Below, piece after piece: positions 33,674-40,867 of a stretch of DNA of 64,000 nucleotides. The notes beneath the pieces are model-generated. The model saw only the letters and a program-made list of their open reading frames with translations, had not been told where the DNA came from and ran no database searches. Each line of letters starts with the position of its first letter. The first letter of the stretch is position 1. This DNA comes from Paraburkholderia sp. BL25I1N1 (GTDB taxonomy: Bacteria > Pseudomonadota > Gammaproteobacteria > Burkholderiales > Burkholderiaceae), in contig NZ_PVZB01000009.1 of assembly GCF_003002025.1 (NCBI RefSeq), positions 124,001 to 188,000 of the forward strand, written 5' to 3'. The translations under genes and the position numbers were made by a program.

Positions 33674-34318
33674 TTACTCAGCGTCCGGCTGCACGCCCGG
33701 CGCCGCGCGGGCAAACGCGTCCAGTTGCATCGCCTGATCGTAGATGCGCTGGATCGTCGGAAACTTCGCTGTGTCGACCTTGAAGCGCTGCGCGTTGAAC
33801 ACCTGCGGAATCAGACAGGTGTCGGCAATGGTCGGCGTATCGCCGAAACACAGCTTGCCGGTGCGTGAATCTGCCGCCAGATGTGTTTCCAACGTCGCGA
33901 AGCCGGCTTCCACCCAATGCCGGTACCAGGCGTCCTTGGCGTAATCGTCGACGCCCAACGTGTGCTTCAGATACTTCAGCACGCGCAGGTTGTTCAGCGG
34001 ATGAATCTCGCACGCCACCTGCAACGCCAGCGCGCGCACATACGCACGATCTGCCGGCGCCTTGGGCAACAGCGGCGGCTCCGGGTGCATCTCTTCCAGA
34101 TACTCGATGATCGCGAGCGACTGCGGCATCACTTCATTGCCGTCGACAAAGGTCGGCACGATCCCGTCCGCGTTCACCTTGCGGTATTCGGGCTTCAACT
34201 GCTCACCGCCGTCGCGCACGAGATGCACCGGCACGTAGTCGTACGGCAGATTCTTCACGTTCAGCGCAATGCGCACGCGATAAGACGCCGAGCTGCGGAA
34301 ATAGCTGTAGAGCTTCAT
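33674..34318 (-). CDS. maiA: Maleylacetoacetate (or maleylpyruvate) isomerase, GST zeta class
   Basis: A 214-residue glutathione S-transferase-fold enzyme that isomerises a cis double bond in tyrosine (homogentisate) or gentisate breakdown. The start MKLYSYFRSSASYRVRIAL carries the SSxSYRVRIAL active-site motif of the zeta class. QSLAIIEYLEE is the glutathione gamma-Glu site. The longer frame to 34387 is not conserved. It lies 25 bp downstream of the FAH-family hydrolase, so the pair forms the last two steps of a ring-cleavage pathway whose dioxygenase is elsewhere. Confidence 0.92.
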   Translation of the reverse strand: MKLYSYFRSSASYRVRIALNVKNLPYDYVPVHLVRDGGEQLKPEYRKVNADGIVPTFVDGNEVMPQSLAIIEYLEEMHPEPPLLPKAPADRAYVRALALQVACEIHPLNNLRVLKYLKHTLGVDDYAKDAWYRHWVEAGFATLETHLAADSRTGKLCFGDTPTIADTCLIPQVFNAQRFKVDTAKFPTIQRIYDQAMQLDAFARAAPGVQPDAE

Positions 34319-34343
34319 GTTGTCTGTCTCCCCCAACCGGCCA

Positions 34344-35042
34344 TCAGACGACGCGCACGCTGAGCTCGCCGAGCCCGTCCACGCCACCCTTCATCAGATC
34401 GCCCTGCACCACTGCGCCGACGCCTTCCGGCGTGCCGGTGAAGATCAGATCGCCGGGTTGCAGTTCGAACAGCGTCGACAGATAAGCGATCGTCTCGGCC
34501 ACCGACCAGATCAGTTGCGACACGTCGGAGTTCTGCTTTTCTTCGCCGTTCACCGACAACCAGATCGCGCCCTTGTCGACATGGCCGACCGTCGCCGCCG
34601 GATGAATCGGGCCGAGCGGCGCCGAGTGATCGAAGCCCTTCGCGGTATCCCACGGACGGCCCAGCTTCTTGGCTTCGGCCTGCAGATCGCGGCGCGTCAT
34701 ATCGAGACCGAGCGCGTAACCGTACACGTGATCCAGCGCGCTCTCGACTGGAATGTTCTTGCCGCCCTTGCCGATCGCCGCCACCATTTCCATCTCGAAG
34801 TGGACGTTTTTCGACAGCGACGGATAGGGAAACTCGCCGGTAGCACCGGGCGCGACGTACAGCACGGCATCGGCCGGCTTGGCGAAGAAGAACGGCGGTT
34901 CGCGGTCGGGATCATGTCCCATCTCGCGCGCGTGCGCCTCGTAATTGCGGCCCACACAGTAGATGCGACGCACCGCGAACTGCTCGCTGGACCCCACAAC
35001 CGGCACCGCGACCACCGGTGCGGGTGCAAATACGTAACTCAT
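34344..35042 (-). CDS. Fumarylacetoacetate hydrolase-family protein (fumarylpyruvate hydrolase type)
   Basis: A 232-residue cytosolic hydrolase or decarboxylase from the ATG at 35042. [16 protein letters not shown] and the metal ligands in [14 protein letters not shown] (E-x-E) plus the later FDHSAPLG and [10 protein letters not shown] are typical of the FAHD1/NagK group. With the adjacent isomerase this suggests fumarylpyruvate hydrolase (gentisate route); oxaloacetate decarboxylase or acylpyruvase activity is an alternative. Confidence 0.88.
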   Translation of the reverse strand: MSYVFAPAPVVAVPVVGSSEQFAVRRIYCVGRNYEAHAREMGHDPDREPPFFFAKPADAVLYVAPGATGEFPYPSLSKNVHFEMEMVAAIGKGGKNIPVESALDHVYGYALGLDMTRRDLQAEAKKLGRPWDTAKGFDHSAPLGPIHPAATVGHVDKGAIWLSVNGEEKQNSDVSQLIWSVAETIAYLSTLFELQPGDLIFTGTPEGVGAVVQGDLMKGGVDGLGELSVRVV

Positions 35043-35270
35043 CCCGTTCTCCGTTACTTGATGTGCGCCGCCTGTGCGGCGATAAAAACATCGAGTGTAA
35101 CGCGCGACAAAGCGTCGCGCGCACCAGTCCGGCATGGACTGGCAAGGCCGGCGGCATGGGCGCGGGGCCTCGCCGGATCGCCATAGATGCGATACTCACA
35201 CTCAGCAGCGTCCCTTGAATACCGTGGCAAACCGCTTTGAAGCGGTACGCCAACACGTCCCCTGCGCCCG

Positions 35271-36242
35271 ATGACCGACTCCGCCGACACCGTCAATCCC
35301 TTCCCCTGCGCCCGCTTCATCAAGGAAATCGGCCGCGGCCCGAACGGCGCCCGCGCGCTGACCGCAGACGATACACGCGCGCTCTACACCGCCATGCTCG
35401 ACGGTCGCGTGGCCGAGCTCGAACTCGGCGCGGTGCTGCTCGCGTACCGCGTGAAGGGCGAAACCGCCGACGAACTCGCCGCGATGCTGGCCGGCGCACA
35501 TGCTTCTTTCGAGCCGGTTCATTTGCCGCACGGCACGTTCCGGCCCGTATCGATACCCAGCTACAACGGCGCGCGCAAGCAGCCGAATCTGGTGCCGCTG
35601 CTCGCCCTGCTGCTGGCGCGCGAAGGTGTGCCGGTGCTGGTGCATGGCGTCACCGAAGATCCGGGCCGGGTGACGAGTGCCGAAATCTTCACGCATCTGC
35701 AGATTCAGCACGCACGATCGCACGCCGATATCGAAGATGGTCTTGCCGAGCACCGCGTTGCGTTTGCTCCAATCGAGGTGCTCGCGCCGAAACTCGCACG
35801 CCTGCTTGCGCTGCGCCGGCGCATGGGCGTGCGCAACTCGACGCACACGCTCGTGAAAATCCTTCAGCCGTTCGCGCCCGCGGGTCTGCGCCTCGTGAAC
35901 TACACGCACCCGCCGTATCGCGACAGCCTTACGCAACTGTTCAACACGCATCCGGACGCGGCCGCCGGCGGCGCGCTGCTTGCGCGCGGCACCGAAGGCG
36001 AAGCGGTGGCCGATACGCGTCGTCAGGTGCAGGTCGACTGGTTGCACGACGGTGTGTGCGAAACGCGCGTGCCGCACGAACGCTCGTCGCCCGACGCGCC
36101 GGAAGTGGACTTGCCCGAGGCCAAGGACGCGCCGACGACGGCCGCCTGGATCAGCGCCGTCTTGCGCGGCGAAGCACCCGTGCCGAGCGCGATTGAACGG
36201 CAGGTGGAACTGATCGTGGACGTCGCCAGAAAGCCCGTGTAA
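35271..36242 (+). CDS. ybiB: YbiB family DNA-binding protein (phosphoribosyltransferase-like fold)
   Basis: A 323-residue homologue of anthranilate phosphoribosyltransferase (TrpD) that in E. coli YbiB binds nucleic acid rather than anthranilate. It has the N-terminal four-helix domain (FIKEIGRGPNGARALTADD) and the PSYNGARKQPNLVPLLALLL segment, with GVRNSTHTLVKILQPF later. The canonical TrpD phosphate loop (GTGGD) is absent, which argues against synthase activity. It is monocistronic, upstream of the leu leader. Confidence 0.88.
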   Translation: MTDSADTVNPFPCARFIKEIGRGPNGARALTADDTRALYTAMLDGRVAELELGAVLLAYRVKGETADELAAMLAGAHASFEPVHLPHGTFRPVSIPSYNGARKQPNLVPLLALLLAREGVPVLVHGVTEDPGRVTSAEIFTHLQIQHARSHADIEDGLAEHRVAFAPIEVLAPKLARLLALRRRMGVRNSTHTLVKILQPFAPAGLRLVNYTHPPYRDSLTQLFNTHPDAAAGGALLARGTEGEAVADTRRQVQVDWLHDGVCETRVPHERSSPDAPEVDLPEAKDAPTTAAWISAVLRGEAPVPSAIERQVELIVDVARKPV

Positions 36243-36299
36243 TGGCCGCGCCGTAAGCGCTACGGCGCGCTTGCCGTCGCCGGCCGCGACCCACGCGGG

Positions 36300-36329
36300 T
36301 TGACACGCCGCAACGCGACGTCATACATT
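36300..36329 (+). promoter_or_regulatory. Sigma-70 promoter of the leuA leader
   Basis: A perfect -35 TTGACA (36300-36305), 18-bp spacer and -10 TACATT (36324-36329). Transcription would start about 36335-36337, that is, at the ATG of the leader peptide (36336). Confidence 0.75.
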
Positions 36330-36335
36330 AGACCC

Positions 36336-36410
36336 ATGCGTTCCCTTCCGAACACCCTCCGAATTACCTCCGGCCGCCTAGCGCGGCCCCTATCGCTACG
36401 CCTAGCGTAA
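36336..36410 (+). CDS. Leucine-rich leader peptide of leuA (candidate attenuator peptide)
   Basis: A 24-codon frame ATG...TAA: M R S L P N T L R I T S G R L A R P L S L R L A. Six residues are leucine. The last four use CTA, a very rare codon in this GC-rich genome where CTG and CTC dominate, and they fall in the final ten codons. There is no Shine-Dalgarno because the predicted transcript starts at or next to the ATG, so it is probably a leaderless message. The last codons overlap the 5' arm of a perfect 10-bp hairpin (36394-36423). This layout is what ribosome-mediated transcription attenuation by leucine would need. Its activity is inference; the codons and structure are seen directly. Confidence 0.7.
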   Translation: MRSLPNTLRITSGRLARPLSLRLA

Positions 36411-36742
36411 ATCAGGCGTAGCGCCGCGCGTTGGCAACTCAGGTTGCTCAAAGCGCGGGCTCTCCAGCAGTTCTGTTGTTCCTGTTGCACCCCCAAAGCG
36501 TAGTTCTTCACAACCTGTAGTCGTTTGCATTCGTCCGTTTACCGCGCGGACGAAGCGCGAGGATCAAATGCACGCCGCATGGGCTTTATCCACGTCCGTT
36601 TTCGCCGTCACGATGACGCCGTTCGTTCGCGCCCGTTCGTTGTTGCCGCTAGCCACCGGCTGGCGGACCGCGCATCCGTGGCAGTCCGCCAACCGCTCCC
36701 GGCCACACCCTTTCGCAGACGATCCAACGAACGAGGCTCACC
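36411..36742 (+). promoter_or_regulatory. Structured leader RNA between leader peptide and leuA
   Basis: Several stable inverted repeats are present. CGCTACGCCT / AGGCGTAGCG (36394-36403 with 36414-36423, perfect). CGCGC..TTG..GCAAC-TCAG-GTTGC..CAA..GCGCG (36425-36457), followed by a T-rich stretch. TTCGTCCG / CGGACGAA (about 36530-36555). TGGCGGAC / GTCCGCCA (36661-36691). CAGGTTG at 36440-36446 can instead pair with CAACCTG at 36511-36517, so mutually exclusive folds exist. I see no classic long U-run after a hairpin, so the terminator element is uncertain. No other gene is supported in this 500-bp region. Confidence 0.55.
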
Positions 36743-37852
36743 ATGTTGCAAAACCCCGCTGAAAAATACCGCCCTTTCCCGCCCGTACGTCTGACCGGCC
36801 GCAAATGGCCGAGCCGCACGATCGACCGGGCGCCGATCTGGATGAGCACCGATCTGCGCGACGGCAATCAGGCGCTGATCGAGCCGATGAACGCCGCGCA
36901 AAAGATCGAGTTCTTCGAGATGCTGGTCGCGATCGGTTTCAAGGAGATCGAGGTCGGCTACCCGTCGGCGTCGCAAACGGACTTCGATTTCGTCCGCAAG
37001 CTGATCGAGGAAAAGCGCATTCCCGACGACGTGACCATCGAGGTCTTCATGCCGTCGCGAGCGGAACTGATTGCGCGCACGTTCGAGGCGCTGGAAGGCG
37101 CGCCGCGCGCCATCGTGCACTTGTACAACGCGATTTGCCCGTCGTTTCGGCGGATCGTGTTCAATCAGTCGAAGACCGAGATCAAGGCGCTGGCAGTGCA
37201 GGGCGCGCAACTCATCAAGGACCATGCGCAGGCGCGTCCCGGCACGCACTGGACCTTCCAGTACTCGCCGGAAACGTTCAATACGACCGAATTGCCGTTT
37301 GCACGCGAGGTATGCGACGCGGTCGCGCAGACGTGGCGGCCCACGCGCGATCACAAAATGATCGTCAACCTGCCCGCGAGCGTGGAGGCGGCGACGCCGA
37401 ACGTGTTCGCCGATCAGATCGAATGGATGCATCGCAATCTCGGCTATCGCGACAGCATCGTGCTGTCGGTGCATCCGCATAACGATCGCGGCACCGCGGT
37501 GGCCGCCGCGGAACTGGCGCTGCTGGCGGGCGCGGAGCGCGTCGAAGGCTGCCTGTTCGGCAGCGGCGAGCGCACCGGCAACGTCGATCTCGTTGCGCTG
37601 GCGATGAATCTGGATGCGCAAGGCGTCGATACGGGGCTCGATTTCCCCGATATGGAGGCGGTCCGGCTCGTGGCGGAGCGCTGCAATCAGTTGCCGGTGC
37701 ATCCACGCCATCCGTATGCAGGCGAAGCGGTGATGCGGGCGAAGAACGCGGAGCGACAAGGCGTCGCGGCGCAAGCGCTCAAAGTGGCAGAAACCGGCGC
37801 GCCGGATCGTCGCGAATGGAGCGGTGTGGATCAGGAGAGCGTCGCCGCCTGA
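36743..37852 (+). CDS. leuA: 2-isopropylmalate synthase, short form lacking the regulatory domain
   Basis: Condenses acetyl-CoA with 2-ketoisovalerate, the first committed step of leucine synthesis. Start ATG 36743 with GAGG eight bases upstream. The N-terminus ([20 protein letters not shown]) and catalytic barrel match the long (type 2) Leu[12 protein letters not shown] with metal-binding Asp, and [11 protein letters not shown] with the HxH metal ligands. The family is about 550-570 residues; here the frame ends at 369. Similarity stops right after [12 protein letters not shown], and a 40-residue charged tail replaces the rest of the barrel-linker and the C-terminal LeuA dimer domain that binds leucine. 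No continuation was seen in other frames downstream. The enzyme may be feedback-insensitive, or inactive. Confidence 0.9.
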   Translation: MLQNPAEKYRPFPPVRLTGRKWPSRTIDRAPIWMSTDLRDGNQALIEPMNAAQKIEFFEMLVAIGFKEIEVGYPSASQTDFDFVRKLIEEKRIPDDVTIEVFMPSRAELIARTFEALEGAPRAIVHLYNAICPSFRRIVFNQSKTEIKALAVQGAQLIKDHAQARPGTHWTFQYSPETFNTTELPFAREVCDAVAQTWRPTRDHKMIVNLPASVEAATPNVFADQIEWMHRNLGYRDSIVLSVHPHNDRGTAVAAAELALLAGAERVEGCLFGSGERTGNVDLVALAMNLDAQGVDTGLDFPDMEAVRLVAERCNQLPVHPRHPYAGEAVMRAKNAERQGVAAQALKVAETGAPDRREWSGVDQESVAA

Positions 37853-37978
37853 GAATCAGGCCGACGTGAGGCAAACCGACGCAAACACGATGCGCGAGCG
37901 CGCTACCCGCGCGCTCGCGTCAACCGGAGCGGCCCGCTCACAAGGCGCGGCCGGCTCGACAGAATGAGCTCACAAGGC
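37853..37978. other. Gap with GC hairpin between leuA and the NTF2-like gene
   Basis: A GC inverted repeat (GCGCGAGCGCG ... CGCGCTCGCG, around 37891-37919) lies between the convergent genes. It lacks a T-run, so termination is only possible, not shown. Confidence 0.4.
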
Positions 37979-38362
37979 TCACTCGATTGCGCAACGCGTG
38001 GCCTGCCAGGCAATCAGGCGCCAACGGCCGTCTTCCTGCGTATGAATCGCCGTGTAGGCGATCGGAAACAGCAGCGCCCCGTTGTTCGCCTCCATTTCGA
38101 TCAGCGCGCGACCGGTTACCACGCAGATCTCGCGCCCGACCGGCAGCACCTCTTGCGACTGAATCTCGATCTGCCGATAGCGGCGGCGGCCCGTGGTAAT
38201 CCCGTCGATGAACTGCCGTTTGGTTTCCCGCTTGCCGTTCGTGTGAACGTAGCTCACGTTGTCCGCAAGCAGGGCATCGAGCGATGGCCCGTCGCCGTCG
38301 ACCATCGCCCGAAAGCGCTCTCGCTCGAGCTCGCGAACCGCTTCGATAATCTTTGCCGCCAT
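37979..38362 (-). CDS. NTF2-like (DUF4440/SnoaL-type) protein
   Basis: A 127-residue small alpha+beta barrel protein: an N-terminal helix (IIEAVRELERERFRAMVDGD), LDALLADNVSYVHTNGKRETK and the C-terminal strand WRLIAWQATR are typical of DUF4440. Members bind small ligands or act as isomerases or immunity-like proteins. No specific function can be given. The ATG at 38362 has GGGG seven bases upstream. Confidence 0.8.
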   Translation of the reverse strand: MAAKIIEAVRELERERFRAMVDGDGPSLDALLADNVSYVHTNGKRETKRQFIDGITTGRRRYRQIEIQSQEVLPVGREICVVTGRALIEMEANNGALLFPIAYTAIHTQEDGRWRLIAWQATRCAIE

Positions 38363-38404
38363 CGCTCAGCCCCTTGCACCGGTGAGCCAACGTGGCCACG
38401 GTTG

Positions 38405-38968
38405 TCAGAAGTTGTATTGCAGATATAGCTGGTGGAAATTTATACCAGGATTCGGCTCTTTGATACCGCCATTGGAAACATGCTGGAAGCGGTAGCCCGC
38501 CTGGTACTGCTGGTGGCTGCCGAACTGCACGCCCACGCCGGCTGTTGGCGTAAATTGGAACGCCGTGGCATAGGTGTAGTCAGAAGAGATGCGGGCATGC
38601 GTAAGAAGGCGCGCGCCGACACCCGCTTCCACGAAGGGACGGATCGAGCCCGTGCCGCGAATGAAGCGGATAAACGGCGTTATGCCGAATTCGCCGATAT
38701 CGCGGTGCTCGTCACTTTCATCGGTATGCCACCAGGCCACGTGCGCTTCGCCGATCAGCGCGAAGTGCCAGTCGCCAATTTGCCACCAGGTCAGATTGGG
38801 GTCCCACACCACCCCAAGGTCGAGCTTCCGGACGTGATGGTCGCCAAGACCGCCTGCAACCTGCACGCCCCACTGATCGGCCGAGGCCAAACCTGAAGCC
38901 CCTAAAATCAACGATCGGGCGAAGATTTTTAGAGTCAGACCACGCAAAGCATTCTTTTTGTTGTTCAT
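38405..38968 (-). CDS. pagL: Lipid A 3-O-deacylase (PagL family)
   Basis: An outer-membrane beta-barrel of 187 residues with a signal peptide cleaved near SGLASA-DQWG, and a C-terminal FQHVSNGGIKEPNPGINFHQLYLQYNF-like strand (shown here only by its key residues H, S, N). The His-Ser pair of HVSNGG is the PagL catalytic site. It removes the 3-linked acyl chain of lipid A and so alters immune recognition. It ends in Phe, as barrel proteins do. It is divergent from rpoH across an AT-richer region. Confidence 0.88.
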   Translation of the reverse strand: MNNKKNALRGLTLKIFARSLILGASGLASADQWGVQVAGGLGDHHVRKLDLGVVWDPNLTWWQIGDWHFALIGEAHVAWWHTDESDEHRDIGEFGITPFIRFIRGTGSIRPFVEAGVGARLLTHARISSDYTYATAFQFTPTAGVGVQFGSHQQYQAGYRFQHVSNGGIKEPNPGINFHQLYLQYNF

Positions 38969-39217
38969 CTAACACCCGGGTTCCGTGGAACGCTGAACTA
39001 TCTGCAACTGTTTTGCGTATTCTAAGGTGAATCTCAATTTGGCGGATCGTATGAAGAAAGCTGACTTTCCGCAATAAGTCACTTCAAATTTGGCAAAAAT
39101 CAGGTATTTATAACGATGTAGGCAATCTGTTAGGTAAATTCTACGTCCAGCACGGAGCCGGCCGAAGCGGTGTACCATGGCTATTGATTCGTGAATTTCA
39201 ATAGGAATTTTCGGAAC
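38969..39217. other. AT-rich divergent region between pagL and rpoH
   Basis: The 5' part of a 363-bp gap, noticeably richer in A/T than the genes around it, and without a coding frame. The downstream part holds the rpoH promoter and CIRCE element listed separately. The pagL promoter presumably lies here but I cannot place it with confidence. Confidence 0.5.
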
Positions 39218-39247
39218 TTGGATGCCCCTACGCCCTCTAAGTATTAG
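39218..39247 (+). promoter_or_regulatory. Predicted rpoH promoter
   Basis: -35 TTGGAT (39218-39223), 18-bp spacer, -10 TATTAG (39242-39247). The -10 overlaps the left arm of the CIRCE element, so HrcA binding would block polymerase. Confidence 0.55.
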
Positions 39248-39270
39248 CACTCGGCAATTCAGAGTGCTAA
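39244..39270 (+). promoter_or_regulatory. CIRCE element (HrcA operator) upstream of rpoH
   Basis: An exact match to the CIRCE consensus: TTAGCACTC (39244-39252), nine-base spacer, GAGTGCTAA (39262-39270). This is the binding site of the HrcA heat-shock repressor. It lies 61 bases before the rpoH start, in the transcribed leader/promoter. Confidence 0.93.
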
Positions 39271-39331
39271 CATCCAACGCTGGAGTCGTTACCTGAATAA
39301 GCTTTTGTCTGATTCCAAAGGAGTTTCTTAC

Positions 39332-40267
39332 GTGAGCCATGCAATGACCCTTCCGAGTACTTTGAGCCCGTCGTCGGCTAAGGCCGCTTCGGCAGGTGCA
39401 CTGGCGCTCTCGCATTCCTCGCTGCTGCCCGGTCAACTGGGCAATATCGACGCCTACATCCAGGCCGTAAATCGGATTCCGATGCTGACGCCGGCGGAAG
39501 AACGCCAGTTCGCCACCGAATTTCGCGAGCAGGACAACCTCGAGTCCGCGCGCCGTCTCGTCCTGTCGCACTTGCGGCTGGTCGTGTCGATCGCGCGCAA
39601 CTATCTGGGTTATGGACTGCCGCACGCCGACCTGATCCAGGAAGGCAATATCGGCCTGATGAAGGCCGTGAAGCGCTTCGATCCGGAGCAGAACGTGCGC
39701 CTCGTGTCGTACGCCATGCACTGGATCAAGGCTGAGATCCACGAATACATTCTGCGCAACTGGCGGATGGTGAAGGTCGCCACCACCAAGGCGCAGCGCA
39801 AGCTGTTCTTCAATCTGCGCAGCCACAAGCAAGGGCTGGGCGCGTTCACGCCGGACCAGATCGACGATCTGGCCAAAGAGTTGAACGTGAAGCGCGAAGA
39901 AGTCTCCGAAATGGAAACGCGTCTGTCCGGTGGCGACATCGCGCTGGAAGGTCAGGTCGAAGACGGTGAAGAAGCGTACGCGCCGATCGCCTATCTGGCC
40001 GACTCGCATAGCGAACCGACCGCCGTGCTGGCTTCGCGTCAGCGCGACAAGCTGCAAAGCGACGGTATCGCGAGCGCGCTGGACGCCCTTGACGCCCGCA
40101 GCCGCCGCATCATCGAGGCACGCTGGCTGAAGGTGGAAGACGACGGTTCGGGTGGCTCCACGCTGCACGAACTGGCCGACGAATTCGGCGTGTCCGCCGA
40201 ACGTATTCGCCAGATCGAGGCGAGCGCTATGAAGAAGATGCGCGGCGCGCTCACCGAATACGCTTAA
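39332..40267 (+). CDS. rpoH: RNA polymerase heat-shock sigma factor (sigma-32)
   Basis: Directs transcription of chaperone and protease genes. GTG start at 39332 with AAAGGAG eight bases upstream, giving 311 residues; an earlier TTG at 39305 would lie before that ribosome site. Region 2 contains NYLGYGLPHADLIQEGNIGLMKAVKRFDP, followed by the RpoH box QRKLFFNLR, and region 4 ends in AERIRQIEASAMKKMRGAL. (Segments are described by key residues.) It is followed by its own terminator and preceded by a CIRCE element, so HrcA control is likely in addition to any thermosensing. Confidence 0.97.
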   Translation: MSHAMTLPSTLSPSSAKAASAGALALSHSSLLPGQLGNIDAYIQAVNRIPMLTPAEERQFATEFREQDNLESARRLVLSHLRLVVSIARNYLGYGLPHADLIQEGNIGLMKAVKRFDPEQNVRLVSYAMHWIKAEIHEYILRNWRMVKVATTKAQRKLFFNLRSHKQGLGAFTPDQIDDLAKELNVKREEVSEMETRLSGGDIALEGQVEDGEEAYAPIAYLADSHSEPTAVLASRQRDKLQSDGIASALDALDARSRRIIEARWLKVEDDGSGGSTLHELADEFGVSAERIRQIEASAMKKMRGALTEYA

Positions 40268-40321
40268 CGTTTGAAGATTGTCAGCATGCCGGTTCGTCCG
40301 GCGCGCGGCAGCACAGCCGTC

Positions 40322-40356
40322 AAGCCCCGCCCTCGCAAGACGGCGGGGCTTTTTTT
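40322..40356 (+). terminator. Rho-independent terminator after rpoH
   Basis: AAGCCCCGCC / GGCGGGGCTT (40322-40331 with 40342-40351) followed by a T7 run. Confidence 0.9.
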
Positions 40357-40606
40357 CGCCCACGCCGCGGCTTATTCACGCACGCCCGCCTTCACTCAAG
40401 AGCATCCACAAGCGACACGCGTTTCTTGACGTATCACAAACCAGATAGCAATACTGGTTGAACGGGGCAAGTCTCGCGACCCAATGCCGCAGTTCCGAAC
40501 TGTTGCGCGCGAGGTTCTACTCCTAGAATCGGGATGCACTCGCCCGACCGCTGACGCGGTCTGGCGCCAGCCGGATTCGCCGGTGTGAAGTTGCCTTCTA
40601 CCGATC
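40357..40606 (+). other. Upstream region of the cyd operon
   Basis: Part of a 339-bp gap. A TAGAAT hexamer at 40524-40529 is a possible -10. TTGACGTATCACAA around 40428-40441 resembles only half of an FNR/ANR box, so oxygen control of the cyd operon is plausible but not shown. No coding frame was recognised. Confidence 0.35.
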
Positions 40607-40867
40607 ATGACCACAGCCCTCAATCGCAGCACCACCCGCCGCCGGAGCCTGCGCCAACGGTTCCATGGCTGGGTGCGCGGTCCGACGTTGGCGCGGGATA
40701 TCGCCATCGTCCTCGCCATCAAATTCGTACTGCTGATGGCGCTCAAGTACACGTTCTTCAATCATCCGCAGGCGGAGCACATGTCGCTGCCGCCTGAGCA
40801 AGTCGCGCAGGCGCTGCTGTCCGTGCCTGCCTCGCATCCGTCCCAAGGTGATCCACATGCCCGTTAG
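40607..40867 (+). CDS. cydP: Cytochrome bd oxidase accessory subunit CydP
   Basis: An 86-residue single-TM protein (hydrophobic stretch DIAIVLAIKFVLLMALKYTFF about residues 31-51) with a basic N-terminus and a short C-terminal tail. Position directly upstream of, and overlapping, cydA is the hallmark of the betaproteobacterial CydP family, a putative small subunit or assembly factor. The 11-base overlap with cydA suggests translational coupling. Confidence 0.8.
   Translation: MTTALNRSTTRRRSLRQRFHGWVRGPTLARDIAIVLAIKFVLLMALKYTFFNHPQAEHMSLPPEQVAQALLSVPASHPSQGDPHAR

Noticed and set aside
36260..36511. An 83-codon minus-strand frame in the leuA leader
   Set aside because: Arg-rich, not conserved-looking, and overlaps a leader with a promoter and structured RNA on the plus strand.
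37700..37978. Frameshift in leuA hiding a C-terminal domain
   Set aside because: The other two forward frames after HPRHPY give no LeuA-like sequence, and only about 125 bp remain before the next gene.
40428..40441. FNR/ANR box upstream of cydP
   Set aside because: TTGACGTATCACAA matches only one half-site well; the other half is poor.
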